Positions 35,185 through 47,990 of a stretch of 64,000 nucleotides of DNA are shown here, in pieces. Origin of the DNA: Antedon mediterranea (taxonomy: Eukaryota; Echinodermata; Crinoidea; Comatulida; Antedonidae). Under the pieces are notes generated by a model that worked only from the letters and a program-made list of their open reading frames with translations, did no database searches and had not been told where the DNA came from. The stretch is taken from positions 31,554,501 through 31,618,500 of the forward strand of contig NC_092672.1 of the NCBI RefSeq assembly GCF_964355755.1. Direction: 5' to 3'. The position numbers and the translations under genes are program-made. Numbering within the stretch: position 1 is the first letter of the stretch; every line of letters begins with the position of its first letter.

Positions 35185-38100
35185 ATTGTACTTACTTGTC
35201 ACGGCGTATGTATTATAAATCTCCTGAGTTCTTGTAATGCACATTGTACTTACTTGTCACGGCGTATGTATTATAAATCTCCTGAGTTCTTGTAATGCAC
35301 ATTGTACTTACTTGTCACGGCGTATGTATTATAAATCTTCTGAGTTCTTGTAATGCACATTGTACTTACTTGTCACGGCGTATCTATTATAAATCTCCTG
35401 AGTTCTTGTAATGCACATTGTACTTACTTGTCACGGCGTGTGTATTATAAATCTGCTGAGTTCTTGTAATTAAAATTGTACTTACTTGTCACGGCGTATC
35501 TATTATAAATCTCCTCAGTTCTTGTAATACACATTGTACTTACTTGTCACGGCGTATCTATTATAAATCTCCTGAGTTCTTGTAATGCACATTGTACTTA
35601 CTTGTCACGGCGTATCTATTATAAATCTCCTGAGTTCTTGTAATACACATTGTACTTACTAGTCACGGCGTATCTATTATAAATCTCCTGAGTTCTTGTA
35701 ATGCACATTGTACTTACCTGTCACGGCGTATCTATTATAAATCCCCTGAGTTCTTGTAATACACATTGTACTTACTTGTCACGGCGTATGTATTATAAAT
35801 CTCCTGAGTTCTTGTAATACACATTGTACTTACTTGTCACGGCGTATGTATTATAAATCTCCTGAGTTCTTTTAATACACATTGTACTTACTTGTCACGG
35901 CGTATCTATTTTAATCTCCTGAGTTCTTGTAATACACATTGTACTTACTTGTCACGGCGTATCTATTATAAATCCCCTGAGTTCTTGTAATACACATTGT
36001 ACTTACTTGTCACGGCGTATGTATTATAAATCTCCTGAGTTCTTGTAATACACATTGTACTTACTTGTCACGGCGTATCTATTATAAATCCCCTGAGTTC
36101 TTGTAATACACATTGTACTTACTTGTCACGGCGTATGTATTATAAATCTCCTGAGTTCTTTTAATACACATTGTACTTACTTGTCACGGCGTATCTATTA
36201 TAAATCTCCTGAGTTCTTGTAATACACATTGTACTTACTTGTCACGGCGTATCTATTATAAATCTCATGAGTTCTTGTAATACACATTGTACTTACTTGT
36301 CACGGCTTATCTACTATAAATCTCATGAGTTCTTGTAATACACATTGTACTTACTTGTCACGGCGTATCTATTATAAATCTCATGAGTTCTTGTAATGCA
36401 CATTGTACTTACTTGTCACGGCGTATCTATTATAAATCTCATGAGTTCTTGTAATACACATTGTACTTACTTGTCACGGCGTATGTATTATAAATCTCCT
36501 GAGTTCTTGTAATGCACATTGTACTTACTTGTCATCGGCGTATCTATTATAAATCTCCTGAGTTCTTGTAATGCACATTGTACTTACTTGTCACGGCGTA
36601 TCTATTATAAATCTCCTGAGTTCTTGTAATACACATTGTACTTGTCACGGCGTATGTATTATAAATCTCCTGAGTTCTTGTAATGCACATTGTACTTACT
36701 TGTCACGGCGTATCTATTATAAATCTCCTGAGTTCTTGTAATACACATTGTACTTACTTGTCACGGCGTATCTATTATAAATCTCCTGAGTTCTTGTAAT
36801 GCACATTGTACTTACTTTTCACGGCGTATGTATTATAAATCTCATGAGTTCTTGTAATACACATTGTACTTACTTGTCACGGCGTATCTACTATAAATCT
36901 CATGAGTTCTTGTAATACACATTGTACTTACTTGTCACGGCGTATCTATTATAAATCTCCTGAGTTCTTGTAATGCACATTGTACTTACTTGTCACGGTG
37001 TATGTATTATAAATCTCCTGAGTTCTTGTAATACACATTGTACTTACTTGTCACGGCGTATGTATTATAAATCTCCTGAGTTCTTGTAATACACATTGTA
37101 CTTACTTGTCACGGCGTATGTATTATAAATCTCCTGAGTTCTTGTAATGCACATTGTACTTACTTGTCACGGCGTATCTATTATAAATCTCCTGAGTTCT
37201 TGTAATGCACATTGTACTTACTTGTCACGGCGTATGTATTATAAATCTCCTGAGTTCTTGTAATACACATTGTACTTACTTGTCACGGCGTATGTATTAT
37301 AAATCTCCTGAGTTCTTGTAATACACATTGTACTTACTTGTCACGGCGTATCTATTATAAATCTCCTGAGTTCTTGTAATGCACATTGTACTTACTTGTC
37401 ACGGCGTATGTATTATAAATCTCCTGAGTTCTTGTAATACACATTGTACTTACTTGTCACGGCGTATCTATTATAAATCTCCTGAGTTCTTGTAATGCAC
37501 ATTGTACTTACTTTTCACGGCGTATGTATTATAAATCTCATGAGTTCTTGTAATACACATTGTACTTACTTGTCACGGCGTATCTACTATAAATCTCAGG
37601 AGTTCTTGTAATACACATTGTACTTACTTGTCACGGCGTATCTATTATAAATCTCCTGAGTTCTTGTAATGCACATTGTACTTACTTGTCACGGTGTATG
37701 TATTATAAATCTCCTGAGTTCTTGTAATACACATTGTACTTACTTGTCACGGCGTATGTATTATAAATCTCCTGAGTTCTTGTAATACACATTGTACTTA
37801 CTTGTCACGGCGTATGTATTATAAATCTCCTGAGTTCTTGTAATGCACATTGTACTTACTTGTCACGGCGTATCTATTATAAATCTCCTGAGTTCTTGTA
37901 ATGCACATTGTACTTACTTGTCACGGCGTATGTATTATAAATCTCCTGAGTTCTTGTAATACACATTGTACTTACTTGTCACGGCGTATGTATTATAAAT
38001 CTCCTGAGTTCTTGTAATACACATTGTACTTACTTGTCACGGCGTATCTATTATAAATCTTCTGAGTTCTTGTAATACACATTGTACTTACTTGTCACGG

Positions 38101-38886
38101 CGTATCTATTATAAATCTCATGAGTTCTTGTAATACACATTGTACTTACTTGTCACGGCGTATCTATTATAAATCTTCTGAGTTCTTGTAATACACATTG
38201 TACTTACTTGTCACGGCGTATCTATTATAAATCTCCTGAGTTCTTGTAATACACATTGTACTTACTTGTCACGGCGTATGTATTATAAATCTCCTGAGTT
38301 CTTGTAATACACGTTGTACTTACTTGTCACGGCGTATCTATTATAAATCTCCTGAGTTCTTGTAATACACATTGTACTTACTTGTCACGGCGTATCTATT
38401 TTAATCTCCTGAGTTCTTGTAATGCACATTGTACTTACTTGTCATCGGCGTATCTATTATAAATCTCCTGAGTTCTTTTAATACACATTGTACTTACTTG
38501 TCACGGCGTATGTATTATAAATCTCCTGAGTTCTTGTAATACACATTGTACTTACTTGTCACGGCGTATCTATTATAAACCTCCTGAGTTCTTGTAATAC
38601 ACATTGTACTTACTTGTCACGGCGTATCTATTATAAATCTCCTGAGTTCTTGTAATACACATTGTACTTACTTGTCACGGCGTATCTATTATAAATCTCC
38701 TGAGTTCTTGTAATGCACATTGTACTTACTTGTCACGGCGTATCTATTATAAATCTTTTGAGTTCTTGTAATACACATTGTACTTACTTGTCACGGCGTA
38801 TCTATTATAAATCTTTTAAGTTCTTGTAATACACATTGTACTTACTTGTCACGGCGTATCTATTATAAATCTTCTAAGTTCTTGTC
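35185..38886. repeat. 58-bp minisatellite, about 64 copies, with higher-order structure
   Basis: The unit starts ATTGTACTTACTTGTCACGG and continues CGTATCTATTATAAATCTCC and TGAGTTCTTGTAATACAC. Variants alternate at a few positions (GTATC/GTATG, CTCC/CTCA/CTTC, ATGC/ATAC). Rare markers (CTTTTCACGG at 36815 and 37511, CACGGTG at 36994 and 37690, CTACTATAAATCTCA) recur exactly 696 bp apart, which is 12 units, so part of the array is a 12-mer higher-order repeat. On the minus strand each unit carries GTAAGTACAAT, the same donor-like word as in the receptor leaders. The array begins at the donor position of pseudogene F and ends in sequence (CTTGTCCACACTG) that follows the donor region in other units. 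A single diverged monomer survives at 43683-43740. Confidence 0.95.
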
Positions 38887-39760
38887 CACACTGCTTCTTG
38901 CTATGATACTAAATGAATTCAAGCTGCTTTGTATATTTAATATTATACATACATTGTTAGATCAATCAATCATTTTTAATGTAAATTTAATGTAAATATA
39001 AATCAAAGTTATCATATTTTTACTTAATACATCATTAGGACTACAAAGACTCATGTGATTTGATTCGCTGAGTTATCATCTTAATAAACTAATTTCAAGA
39101 CGGCCTAACTTTTGCAATTTAGTTTGTGCAGTTTACACAACTTGAGTTTGGCAATTGCTACTACCTTGGTAGAAGTAGGACAAAAGTCTTAACCTACAAG
39201 TAAACAACTTTACTACAACTTTTTATCGGCAAAATGCAATAACTAAGGTAAGAAGAATAGAACATTTTGTTGTCATAAACTATCATAAATCGGTCCAGAC
39301 ATTTTAGTATACACACATATATATCTAATTACTTGAGTAAGAAGAAAAAAAGAAATAAGTGAAGATATATTTTTTTTCTACAGAAATTATTAGCTTTGCA
39401 TTACGTGGTAACTACTGTAGTGGCTAAATGTTATATCAGACAATGCAAATTCTTTTTAAAATGTCCGACATTTTTTGAAAATTGTTTCATTTACATTTTG
39501 GATGGCGTCTGCCTTGCGTATGTTTTAGTTTTTGAGGTACCACTACGCGTTTCCGGTTTTACGTTGCGTTTACGTCATATTTACGTTATCTACTAACTGT
39601 AGGTGTCTTTACTGCTTTGTCTAGGTAGTTTCAATTACACAACACATGACCATACATACACCTATATTTTACCTAAACTTTAGATACAGTACCGAGAATC
39701 GGCTGCTTTACCACAGTTGATAACTAACACCAAAGTCAGTTTAGTTTCTCATGCGTAATC
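38887..39760. other. Non-coding spacer between the minisatellite and GPCR G
   Basis: No gene is recognised. The segment 39105-39270 (TTTGGCAATTGCTACTACC and CAAAATGCAATAACTAAGG) recurs at about 44540-44700 and 46370-46500, so it belongs to the repeated cluster unit. Confidence 0.5.
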
Positions 39761-40765
39761 TCATTTAAAACATTTGAGACAGAAGAATTTGTAAAACACC
39801 TCTCTGATTTTAACATTTGTGAGTGCGTAGAGGAATGGATTGATGGCAGAGTTGCTCCACAAGAGGTAGATAACAATATGCCAAACAGTGTCATCTGTTA
39901 AGTCTTCACTGACTATACTCCAAATAAGCACAATGTTGAAAGGTGTCCAGCAGACGGCAAAAACGAATACTAAAATCGTAAGTGTAACTGCCGCTTTACG
40001 ATGTCTCCCCGTTGAAGAAATTGTTCTATTTACGTTCCGTCACGTAGAAACTGAAGTAGCTGCAGTAATTGATAAACTTGTGCTTGTGGCCTGAAATATT
40101 GATCGGTTGTTATTTACACTGGGATTTGTACGCGTACGATGACGTATCTCGTTATATACAGCGCAATTCAAATATATTATAGCGGCTAACGGTATTACGA
40201 ACTGTACAGATACATTTGCCAAATTATTGAAATAACCCGTTACGCAATTTATCGAGTAGTCAATTACATGTTCTCCACTGAATTTCTCCCAGAATGAAAT
40301 TAGAATTATGTTAAGTGGTAAGATAAAAACCCACGAGACAATAATCATAACGGTAACTCGTTTTGTAGTCTGAAACTGACGGTATTTTAACTTCATTTTT
40401 AACATCCAGTAGCGATCCAAACTGATAAAAATAATACCACAAACAGAAACACCACATGCCGTGTGGTTAATGATCAACCACATCTTACAGACGCCTTCAC
40501 CGAATGGCCAATAACCAAACATTAGCAAAAGAATGCTGAGCGGGAATGCGAAAGCGCCAATTAAAAGGTCGGCGACAGAAAGATTTAAGATGAACAAATT
40601 CGCTGGATTCGAACGAAGCGATTTTTCGGTGATGAAAGCAAGAATTACCAGACTGTTTCCAAACACGGTCACTACGGATATAAACCAGCATATGATGATT
40701 CCGCCGGTTACATTCAAAGTATCATCAGTTTGATTTCCGACATCATAGTCACTTAACAAGTCCAT
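39761..40765 (-). pseudogene. GPCR G: full-length receptor with one nonsense codon
   Basis: The frame from the ATG at 40765-40763 to the final stop at 39761-39763 is open apart from one TGA at 40042-40040, in intracellular loop 3. The intact paralogue H has CGA (Arg) at that codon, so this is a single C-to-T change at a CpG. With that codon, G has exactly the length of H (334 codons). Up- and downstream motifs are intact: FGEGVCKMW, DRYW, CWTP, LLWSNSAINPFLY, LKCFK. Pocket residues are Asn3.32 (WLIINH, with His3.33), Gln5.46 and Phe6.51. It may be a fresh pseudogene, a polymorphic null, or a sequence error. The product as written would have five helices. Confidence 0.85.
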
Positions 40766-41650
40766 ATTGAACTGGACTTGCACAATCACTGAAACTAAAT
40801 AAAACAGTAGTTTTAGTTAGAATAAATGAGAATCTGCAGTTTTATTATAGTAATTCACTATGACAACTCAGATGGCAGTTAGTTGTAGTGCTCTCAATGT
40901 TATAATTTGCAACATAAATATAATAATTATCTTTTAAGATAAGTTACTTGGAGTGATGTAACATTTTTATCTACATAATACAAAAGAAGATTATCAGAAA
41001 ACTCCCAAATAATGCAATTAAAATAGTAATTTGCACCATAATTAAAATTTACGAATATAATATATAATAATAAGTTATTTGAAGTGCATACTAAAAAATA
41101 AGATTATCAGAAAACTCCCATATAGCGAAATAAAAAAAAAACACTACAAGGTTCCGGTTTTTTATATTGTGTTCAATAATTTTGAAAAAAAAAACAATAG
41201 GATACTCTGTACCTACTGTGTATTAAAAGCCACTATTCATCAGTCTGTGATGGAGTTCTTGTCATCACTGGTTGTCGTTACGTTATTAAATGAATAAAAG
41301 ATGCGTCGTATATTAATTATTATATACACACATTGTTAGACCAATCATGTATAAAGTTACATTTTCATCGAAGTTATCATATAATTTATATTTTAATATA
41401 TTCTATAATTAGTAGGGCGCGATACTAATTAATTTTAAATCAATCACTAACTTTTAAGTAGTCTTGTCACTGTTGTTGATTGTGTTTTACAGTGATATTC
41501 ATATCTTTTAAACCTGATTTTTTCTCAAATTTAGCACGACATTTCCTCGTGTACTACTCGTGTCAAAGGAATACGATCCATGGCCTAACTTCAGCAAACT
41601 GCAGTTACCGAAGATTTTCAACTAGTCATACCAAACGATGAACAGCTTTT
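40766..41650 (-). promoter_or_regulatory. Leader and upstream block of GPCR G
   Basis: The acceptor TTTATTTAGTTTCAG is at 40790-40789, and the donor is the weaker GTAGGT at 41216-41211. The conserved block at about 41400-41650 keeps GGGCGCGATACTAATTA and GCAAACTGCAGTTACC but has lost the CACGTG E-box. Confidence 0.4.
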
Positions 41651-42059
41651 CTCTTCGGAGTACCTATACTAGCAAACGGCCACTGTTGAATTTAAGCATA
41701 AATTTTGTCCATAATCACATGACTGATGACTCCAAAGACTGGTATTTGATTCTCTTATTTGACAACCCTCAGCAAACTAGTTTGTCGGTATACTTTCTTC
41801 AAATTAAAAAGGCCTAACATCTGTTGTAAATGTGACCATAACGTTTAAGGCCCGGCCTGCACTGAAAATAACTTATTATGTAACTACTCGTTTGAGATGA
41901 TTCCCTTGGCGTCTACGTCATAGTTTCGTTGTCTACTGTGCGTGTTATTACTGCTTTGTCTAGGTAGTTTTTTAGTTACGTTTACGCCATGTGCTTTATA
42001 AAATCAATGTCATTTTTTCTTAGAATTAGACAACATGATCTTTAAAATGTGTGTTTTAT

Positions 42060-42150
42060 CTAAACTTTACATCATTGATAACAGACACCATCAGTTTTCA
42101 CACGTATCTCATTTGAAACATTTCAGACCGAAAAAATTGTAAAAAAATTT
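42060..42150 (-). pseudogene. Relic of a further GPCR copy (3' end only)
   Basis: TCATTTGAAACATTTCAGAC followed by CGAAAAAATTGTAAAA matches the stop and last codons of receptors G and H (TCATTTAAAACATTT...), and the preceding TCTAAACTTTACATC and CAGTTTTCACACG match their 3' flank. The rest of the coding region is absent; the sequence passes into non-receptor DNA at about 42150. An eleventh receptor was probably deleted here. Confidence 0.5.
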
Positions 42151-45100
42151 TTTGTTGAGTTAATTAAAAAAACACTATTTTAAGAATTAAATGTCATAAA
42201 ATTACATTAGCATAATATGAATCCAATATAATATTAATAACAGTTTCGTCAACATTTTGTTAAATCCTTACGTCAGTTTTTCATACGTTACATCAGTTAC
42301 GCAATTTACCTGTTGCGTAAAGGAAGTTGGAAAAACTCGACGCTCTGTTGAAAATTAATTTAAAAAAATGTTGTACCCTTATAATTATGATTAGAAATTA
42401 CAACAATTCATAATTTTATTTCGAATTTGATAGATACGTTTTTCATGACACAATTCGTAATAACATATCTATTGGCGCCGGTTTACATAATACCAACTAT
42501 CGGAATTATAAAAAAGAAAGCAAATAAGCAATTTACTTTATAATATACACAGTAAGTTAGTGTCATGTATAGAAACACGATTATTTAAGAACTTTTATTA
42601 TTATGTGGTAATAGTGGGAATAGCAATCGTCTCTGAGATGATGAAATATTTATTAAATGTCATAAAATTACATTAACATAATATGAATTCAAGATAAATT
42701 AATACAACGATTATAAACAATGTCTTAGTTAAGTCGAAGACTTCAACCACTCCACACAAGAAAATGGCACTCTTGCAAGGTTTTTGCCTCTAAAGCACAC
42801 GCCTCTGGTCAATTCTCCACCTTGTTCCCTGCCCCTTAGTATAGATCCTGCATGACCCTTAGACATAATCGTAAAGTGGAAAACTATAGTTACAAAACAA
42901 AACGTTTCCAAACTAGTCCTGTCCCTTTTATGGTTGAACTTTTGAACAAACTGTAACTTTTTTATTTTTTTTTGCTTGTATTATTTGAGGTAACTGCAGT
43001 CTAATTTATTCGTTTTTATATATGTATGTATTGTTGATAGTGACTATAGTTTAAATAGTTTTTATAATGTAATACATATGCAATTCAGCCATGTGCTGCC
43101 ATGTATGTAATTTGTATGTGAATTTTGAATAAATATACCGATATGCTCTCCGGGTGGAATGCCATCCTGAGATGAGTAGTAGTAATTAGTCTTGTTTATT
43201 TTATTTCATTTATATGTAATTTTTACTTTCTATGAACCAGAGATTCCGAAATAAAAGATTGAATGTATGAATGAATATAGCAGTTTGGTCAGTTTTTCAT
43301 AAGTTACATCAGTTACGCAATTAACTTTTTTGGAAAACCTGTCTTTGTATTCCTTAAAACTATTACGAAATATTATCAAATACAAATATTTAATCTCCAG
43401 TGATCTCTACTGACACCGATCTGCATAATGCCAACTACTGTACAAGAAAACAAACAAGACAATTCACATTACGTATTAAGAACTTTGACGATTCCATCCT
43501 TAAATTTGGCCTTATTTACATTTATTGCTATGTGGTAATGGTGGTAATATTAATCGTCTCTGATTGATGATTAAAGATTAATATACGAATACCATAAAGT
43601 GTGTGGTGTGTGTGTGAACAGACGTTAGAAATGTGTCAAAATACACTAAATTTACATTATACTGTACAACTTATGATAAGAATACACATATTACTTACTT
43701 GTTACTGTGTCTCTATTATAAATTTCCAGAATTCTTGTCCACATTGGTTGTAACTACGATACTAAATTAATTCAAGCTGCTTTGTATGTTTATAGCTATA
43801 CATTCATTGTTAGACCAATCAATCATTTTTAATGTAAATTTAATGTAAATATTAATCAAAGTAATCATATTTTTACCTAATAACCCATCATTAGGAAGAC
43901 ACAATACTAATTATTTTAAGTCAATCACTTACAGTATTTTCAATATACCAATGTTTGTTCATAGTGATAGTAGTATTCTAAATACTAGACCGTATTTCGG
44001 ATATTAAATATTGACAAAAAAGATAAATAATTTGGCATATATGGCGTTTCATACGTCTAATAATAAACAACATTTATTCAACATCAACAGACAGTTTACG
44101 GTCAAGACAAACAGAAGCCGAAGTGGCTTGTCTTTGTAGCCCATAAGCATAAAACGTAAAACATAGACGGAGGCATTACAATTATAAAAAATGACATTTT
44201 GAAAGACAGAAAAGAAAAAATACAAAGTGAGATCAAGCATAATAAAAACATATCATAGATACGTATAATACTTGAGGTCACAAAAACAATGTTTTTCCAG
44301 ACAAAAATCGAAACGCCGACTAACAAAATATAAAGACAATAGATAATTTAAGTTTAGTAGGAACAATGCTCTCTAAGTCTACACTGGAAACTGTATCATT
44401 TTTGTTTTTGCAGACTTCGAATTTAGAGTCCTCAGTCGGGTTTACTGGAGGTTGTCATTTTGTACACCATCAGAATCACATGACTAAAATGATTGTGATT
44501 TGATTCTCTGAGTTATCATCTAAATAAACAGATTTCAAGACGGCAAAACTTTTGCAAACTAGTTTCTGCAGTTTACACAACTTGAGTTTGGCAATTGCTA
44601 CTACCTTGGTAGAAGTTGGACATATGTCTTAACCTACAAGTAAACAACTTTACTACAACTTTTTATCAGCAAAATGCAATAACTAAGGTAAGAAGAATAG
44701 AACATAAACTGTAATAAATCGGTCCAGACATTTTTGTTTACACACATACATGTCTAATTACTTGAATGAGAAGAAAGAAAATAAACAGAAAGAAACAAGT
44801 TTAAAAAAAAGGAAAAGAGAAAGCGAAAAAAAGAAGGAAAGTAAAGAAAAAAGAAAGTAAAGACATTTTTTTTTGATAGAAATGATTAACTTTATATTAC
44901 GTGGTAACTACTGTGGTGGTTAAAGGTTATATCAGACAATGCAAGCATATTGTATTCCTAAAATAGTTTCATTAACATTTTGGATTTGATAGTTAAAAAT
45001 GACCAATCTGTTAACAATAAAAATGGCGTCTGCCTTGCGTAGGCCTACACTCATGTCCACGTGTGTCGTCCACGTGTATTACTCGTGTCAAATACGCCCT

Positions 45101-46985
45101 CATCTTTCAGTATTTTTATTCACTAGGCGGGATCTCCGAAGAGATACTTTTATATATATAAACACATTAGCCAAAGAACATTAATTCTAAACCGCCCGGT
45201 GATATACTGAAATTTTAATTAATTAATTTGAAACGATAAAGATGAGGAAATCTGTGATATTTATATATGTGAACTTTATTCAATCAATCGTACATTTTTT
45301 TGGTATTATAATGGTAACCATAATAACGTATATTTACAGTGATTTTTACACACAAAAAAACAAACAAAATAAATATTAATTATAAAATATATACAGTGAT
45401 TCTTTACAGTAATGATAATCATAAAATTAATTGTTTATATTGACTATTATTGGAAACAGAAGAGGAATAATAAAATACTGAATAAATACAAAGTTTCATT
45501 TGAGGTTTTTATTTAAAGGCCTAACTAGTTTCCAAGCAGTTTCTCAATTTAATTACTCTACACTGTCATAAATTAGAAAATGTATCGTTCCAGCTCAGAT
45601 TTATGTTTGTATATTATAATTTAATATGATTTTATGAATCTATAACTCAAATTAAATGTATACCAAGTACTATCATTTAACCATCGGTTTATCAGGTAAA
45701 GTTCAGTCTTCCGTGAATTTGGTAAGTCATAACTGTTATCGTCTGATCTTGTTTGTAGAATTTTGTGACGTAACTAACATTCAACTTATAAGGAACTATT
45801 TTTACCATATTTGGTTACAGGTCCGCCTCTATTTTGTATATTAAACAGACCTAAAGTGACACTTACAAAATGATTTAGAATCCGCGCGAAACTTTTACAG
45901 ACTTCTACCGATAGAGGGCCTGTAAAATTCATGACGTCAGAGCGTGTGCGATAATTTGCCAATAACGGTCGAAAAGTTGAACGCGGCTCTCCGACTGATA
46001 ATTAAACATTTCGCATAAACACAATATTGCGATAGGAGATAAACTTATTAATCAAACAATTTTTTTGTAATTAATTGCGTTTACGTTAAATACCATTGAC
46101 GTATACAAATATCTTTTCTTTACCTCTCATTTTTACAGTGTTTAATTTGGTTCATAATAAATATTCATATTAATCAATCAAACATTTCGCATAATCTACA
46201 CTGGCAAATTGTTTTATTCTTGTTGTTGCAGACTTCGAATTTAGAGTCTCTAAGTTGAGTTTACTTGAGGCTGTCATTTTGTTCACCATCAGAATCACAT
46301 GACTACAAAGACTGTGATTTGATTCGCTGAGTTATTATCTCAATAAACTGATTTCAAGGCGGCCTAACTTTTGCAAACTAGTTTCTGCAGTTTACACAAC
46401 TTGAGTTTGGCCTTGGTAGAAGTTGGACATATGTCTTAACATACAAGTAAACAACTTTTTATCGGCAAAATGCAATAACTAAGTTAAGAAGAATAGACAA
46501 TTTTTTTGTCATAAATCGGTCCAGACATTTTAGTATACACACATATATGTCGAATTACTTGAGTAAGAAAAAAGATAAAGAAATAAAAAAAGAAAAATGT
46601 TTTAAAAAAGAAAAGGGTAAAAAGAAAGAAAGTAAGGAAAAAAGAAAGTGAAGACATTTTTTTCGATAGAAATGATTAACTTTATATTGCGTGGTAACTA
46701 CTGTAGTGGTTAAAGGTTATATCAGATAATTGATGATTTCATTGACATTTTGGATTTGATAGTTAAAAATGACCAATCTCTTTTACGTTGCGTCTACGTC
46801 ATAATCACCATAGTTGCGTTATCTACTGTACGTGTCTTCACTGCTTTGTCTAGGTAGTTTCAATTACACAACACATGACAATACATATATATTTTACCTA
46901 AACTTTAGATACAGTACCGAGAATCAGCTACTTTACCACAGTTGATAACTAACACCAAAGTCAGTTTAGTTTCTCACGCGTAATC
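42151..46985. other. Long non-coding stretch of degraded cluster units
   Basis: No gene is supported. Recognisable pieces are the TTAA empty site at about 43376-43379 and a single 58-bp minisatellite monomer at 43683-43740. The 44540-44700 and 46370-46500 repeats are also here, with an orphan upstream-block fragment with two CACGTG words at 45050-45090. A single 182-bp unit at 46003-46185 is tandemly triplicated at 61254-61790. A TGAATGTATGAATGAAT tail near 43260 may be the 3' end of a LINE. Confidence 0.5.
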
Positions 46986-47990
46986 TCATTTAAAACATTT
47001 AAGACCGAAGAACTTGTAAAACACCTCTCTGATTTTAAGATTGGTGAGTGCGTAGAGGAATGGATTGATGGCAGAGTTGCTCCACAAGAGGTAGGTAACA
47101 ACCTGCCAAACAGTGTAATCTGTTAAGTCTTCACTGACTACTCTCCAAATAAGCACAATGTTGTGAGGAGTCCAGCAGACGGCAAAAACGGATACTAAAA
47201 TCGTAAGTGTAAATGCCGCTTTACGATGTCTCCCCGTTGAAGAAATTGTCGTATTTACGTTTCGTCGCGTAGAAACTGAAGAAGCTGCAGTAACTGATAA
47301 ACGATTGCTTGTGGCCTGAACTATTGATCGGTTGCTATTCACACTGGGATTTGTACGCGTACGATGACGTATCTCGTTATATACAGCGCAATTCAAAAAT
47401 ATTATAGCGGCTAACGGTATTATAAACTGTACAAATACATTTGTTAAATTATTGTAATAACCCGTGTCGCATATTATTGAATAGTCAATTACATGTTCTC
47501 CACTGAATTTCTCCCAGAATACAATTAGAATTATGTTAAGTGGTAAGATAAAAACCCACGAGACAATAATCATAACGGTAACTCGTTTTGTAGTCTGAAA
47601 CTGACGGTATTTTAACTTCATTTTTAACATCCAGTAGCGATCCAAACTGATAAAGATAATAGCACAGACAGAAATACCACATGCCGTGTAGTTAACAATC
47701 AACCACATCTTGCAGACGCCTTCACCAAATGGCCAAGTACCAAACATTAGCCACAGAGTGAAAAGCGGGAACGAGAAGGCGCCAGTTAAAAAGTCCGCAC
47801 CAGACAGATTCAAGATGAACAAATTTGCTGGATTCGAACGAAGTGATTTTTCGGTTATGAAAGCAAGAATGACGAGACTGTTTCCAAACACGGTTACTAC
47901 GCACAGAATCCAGCATATGACAATTCCACCGGATACAACCAAAGTATCGTCAGTTTGATTTCTGACATAATAGTCGCTTAAAAAATCCAT
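46986..47990 (-). CDS. GPCR H: intact H3-like receptor with Asn at 3.32
   Basis: Single-exon frame of 334 residues from the ATG at 47990-47988. The N-terminus has NQT at residue 11. WPFGEGVCKMW, DRYW, a 45-residue loop 3 with RHRTRTNP and GRHRKAAFTL, CWTP, LLWSNSAINPFLY and a LKCFK tail are all present. The pocket departs from aminergic receptors: Asn100 at 3.32 (codon AAC), Gln188 at 5.46 and His276 at 6.51, while Cys3.36 and Trp7.43 remain. The TM2 motif is SGAD where the others have SVAD, with Asp2.50 kept. The complete frame and coupling motifs argue for a working receptor whose ligand is unlikely to be held by the usual salt bridge to a protonated amine. G, 6 kb away, is its nonsense-mutated sister. 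Confidence 0.87.
   Translation of the reverse strand: MDFLSDYYVRNQTDDTLVVSGGIVICWILCVVTVFGNSLVILAFITEKSLRSNPANLFILNLSGADFLTGAFSFPLFTLWLMFGTWPFGEGVCKMWLIVNYTACGISVCAIIFISLDRYWMLKMKLKYRQFQTTKRVTVMIIVSWVFILPLNIILIVFWEKFSGEHVIDYSIICDTGYYNNLTNVFVQFIIPLAAIIFLNCAVYNEIRHRTRTNPSVNSNRSIVQATSNRLSVTAASSVSTRRNVNTTISSTGRHRKAAFTLTILVSVFAVCWTPHNIVLIWRVVSEDLTDYTVWQVVTYLLWSNSAINPFLYALTNLKIREVFYKFFGLKCFK

Noticed and set aside
35185-38886. The regular 58-bp repeats as a CRISPR-like array
   Set aside because: There are no unique spacers between repeats; the whole unit is repeated, and the setting is an animal genome.
42729-42911. A 60-codon minus-strand frame with balanced codons
   Set aside because: Short, without motif or paralogue; possibly a fragment of an unidentified repeat.
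44049-44326. Two overlapping hydrophobic frames on the minus strand (63 and 74 codons)
   Set aside because: Low-complexity hydrophobic translation of AT-rich DNA in overlapping frames, without a motif; no paralogue in other units.
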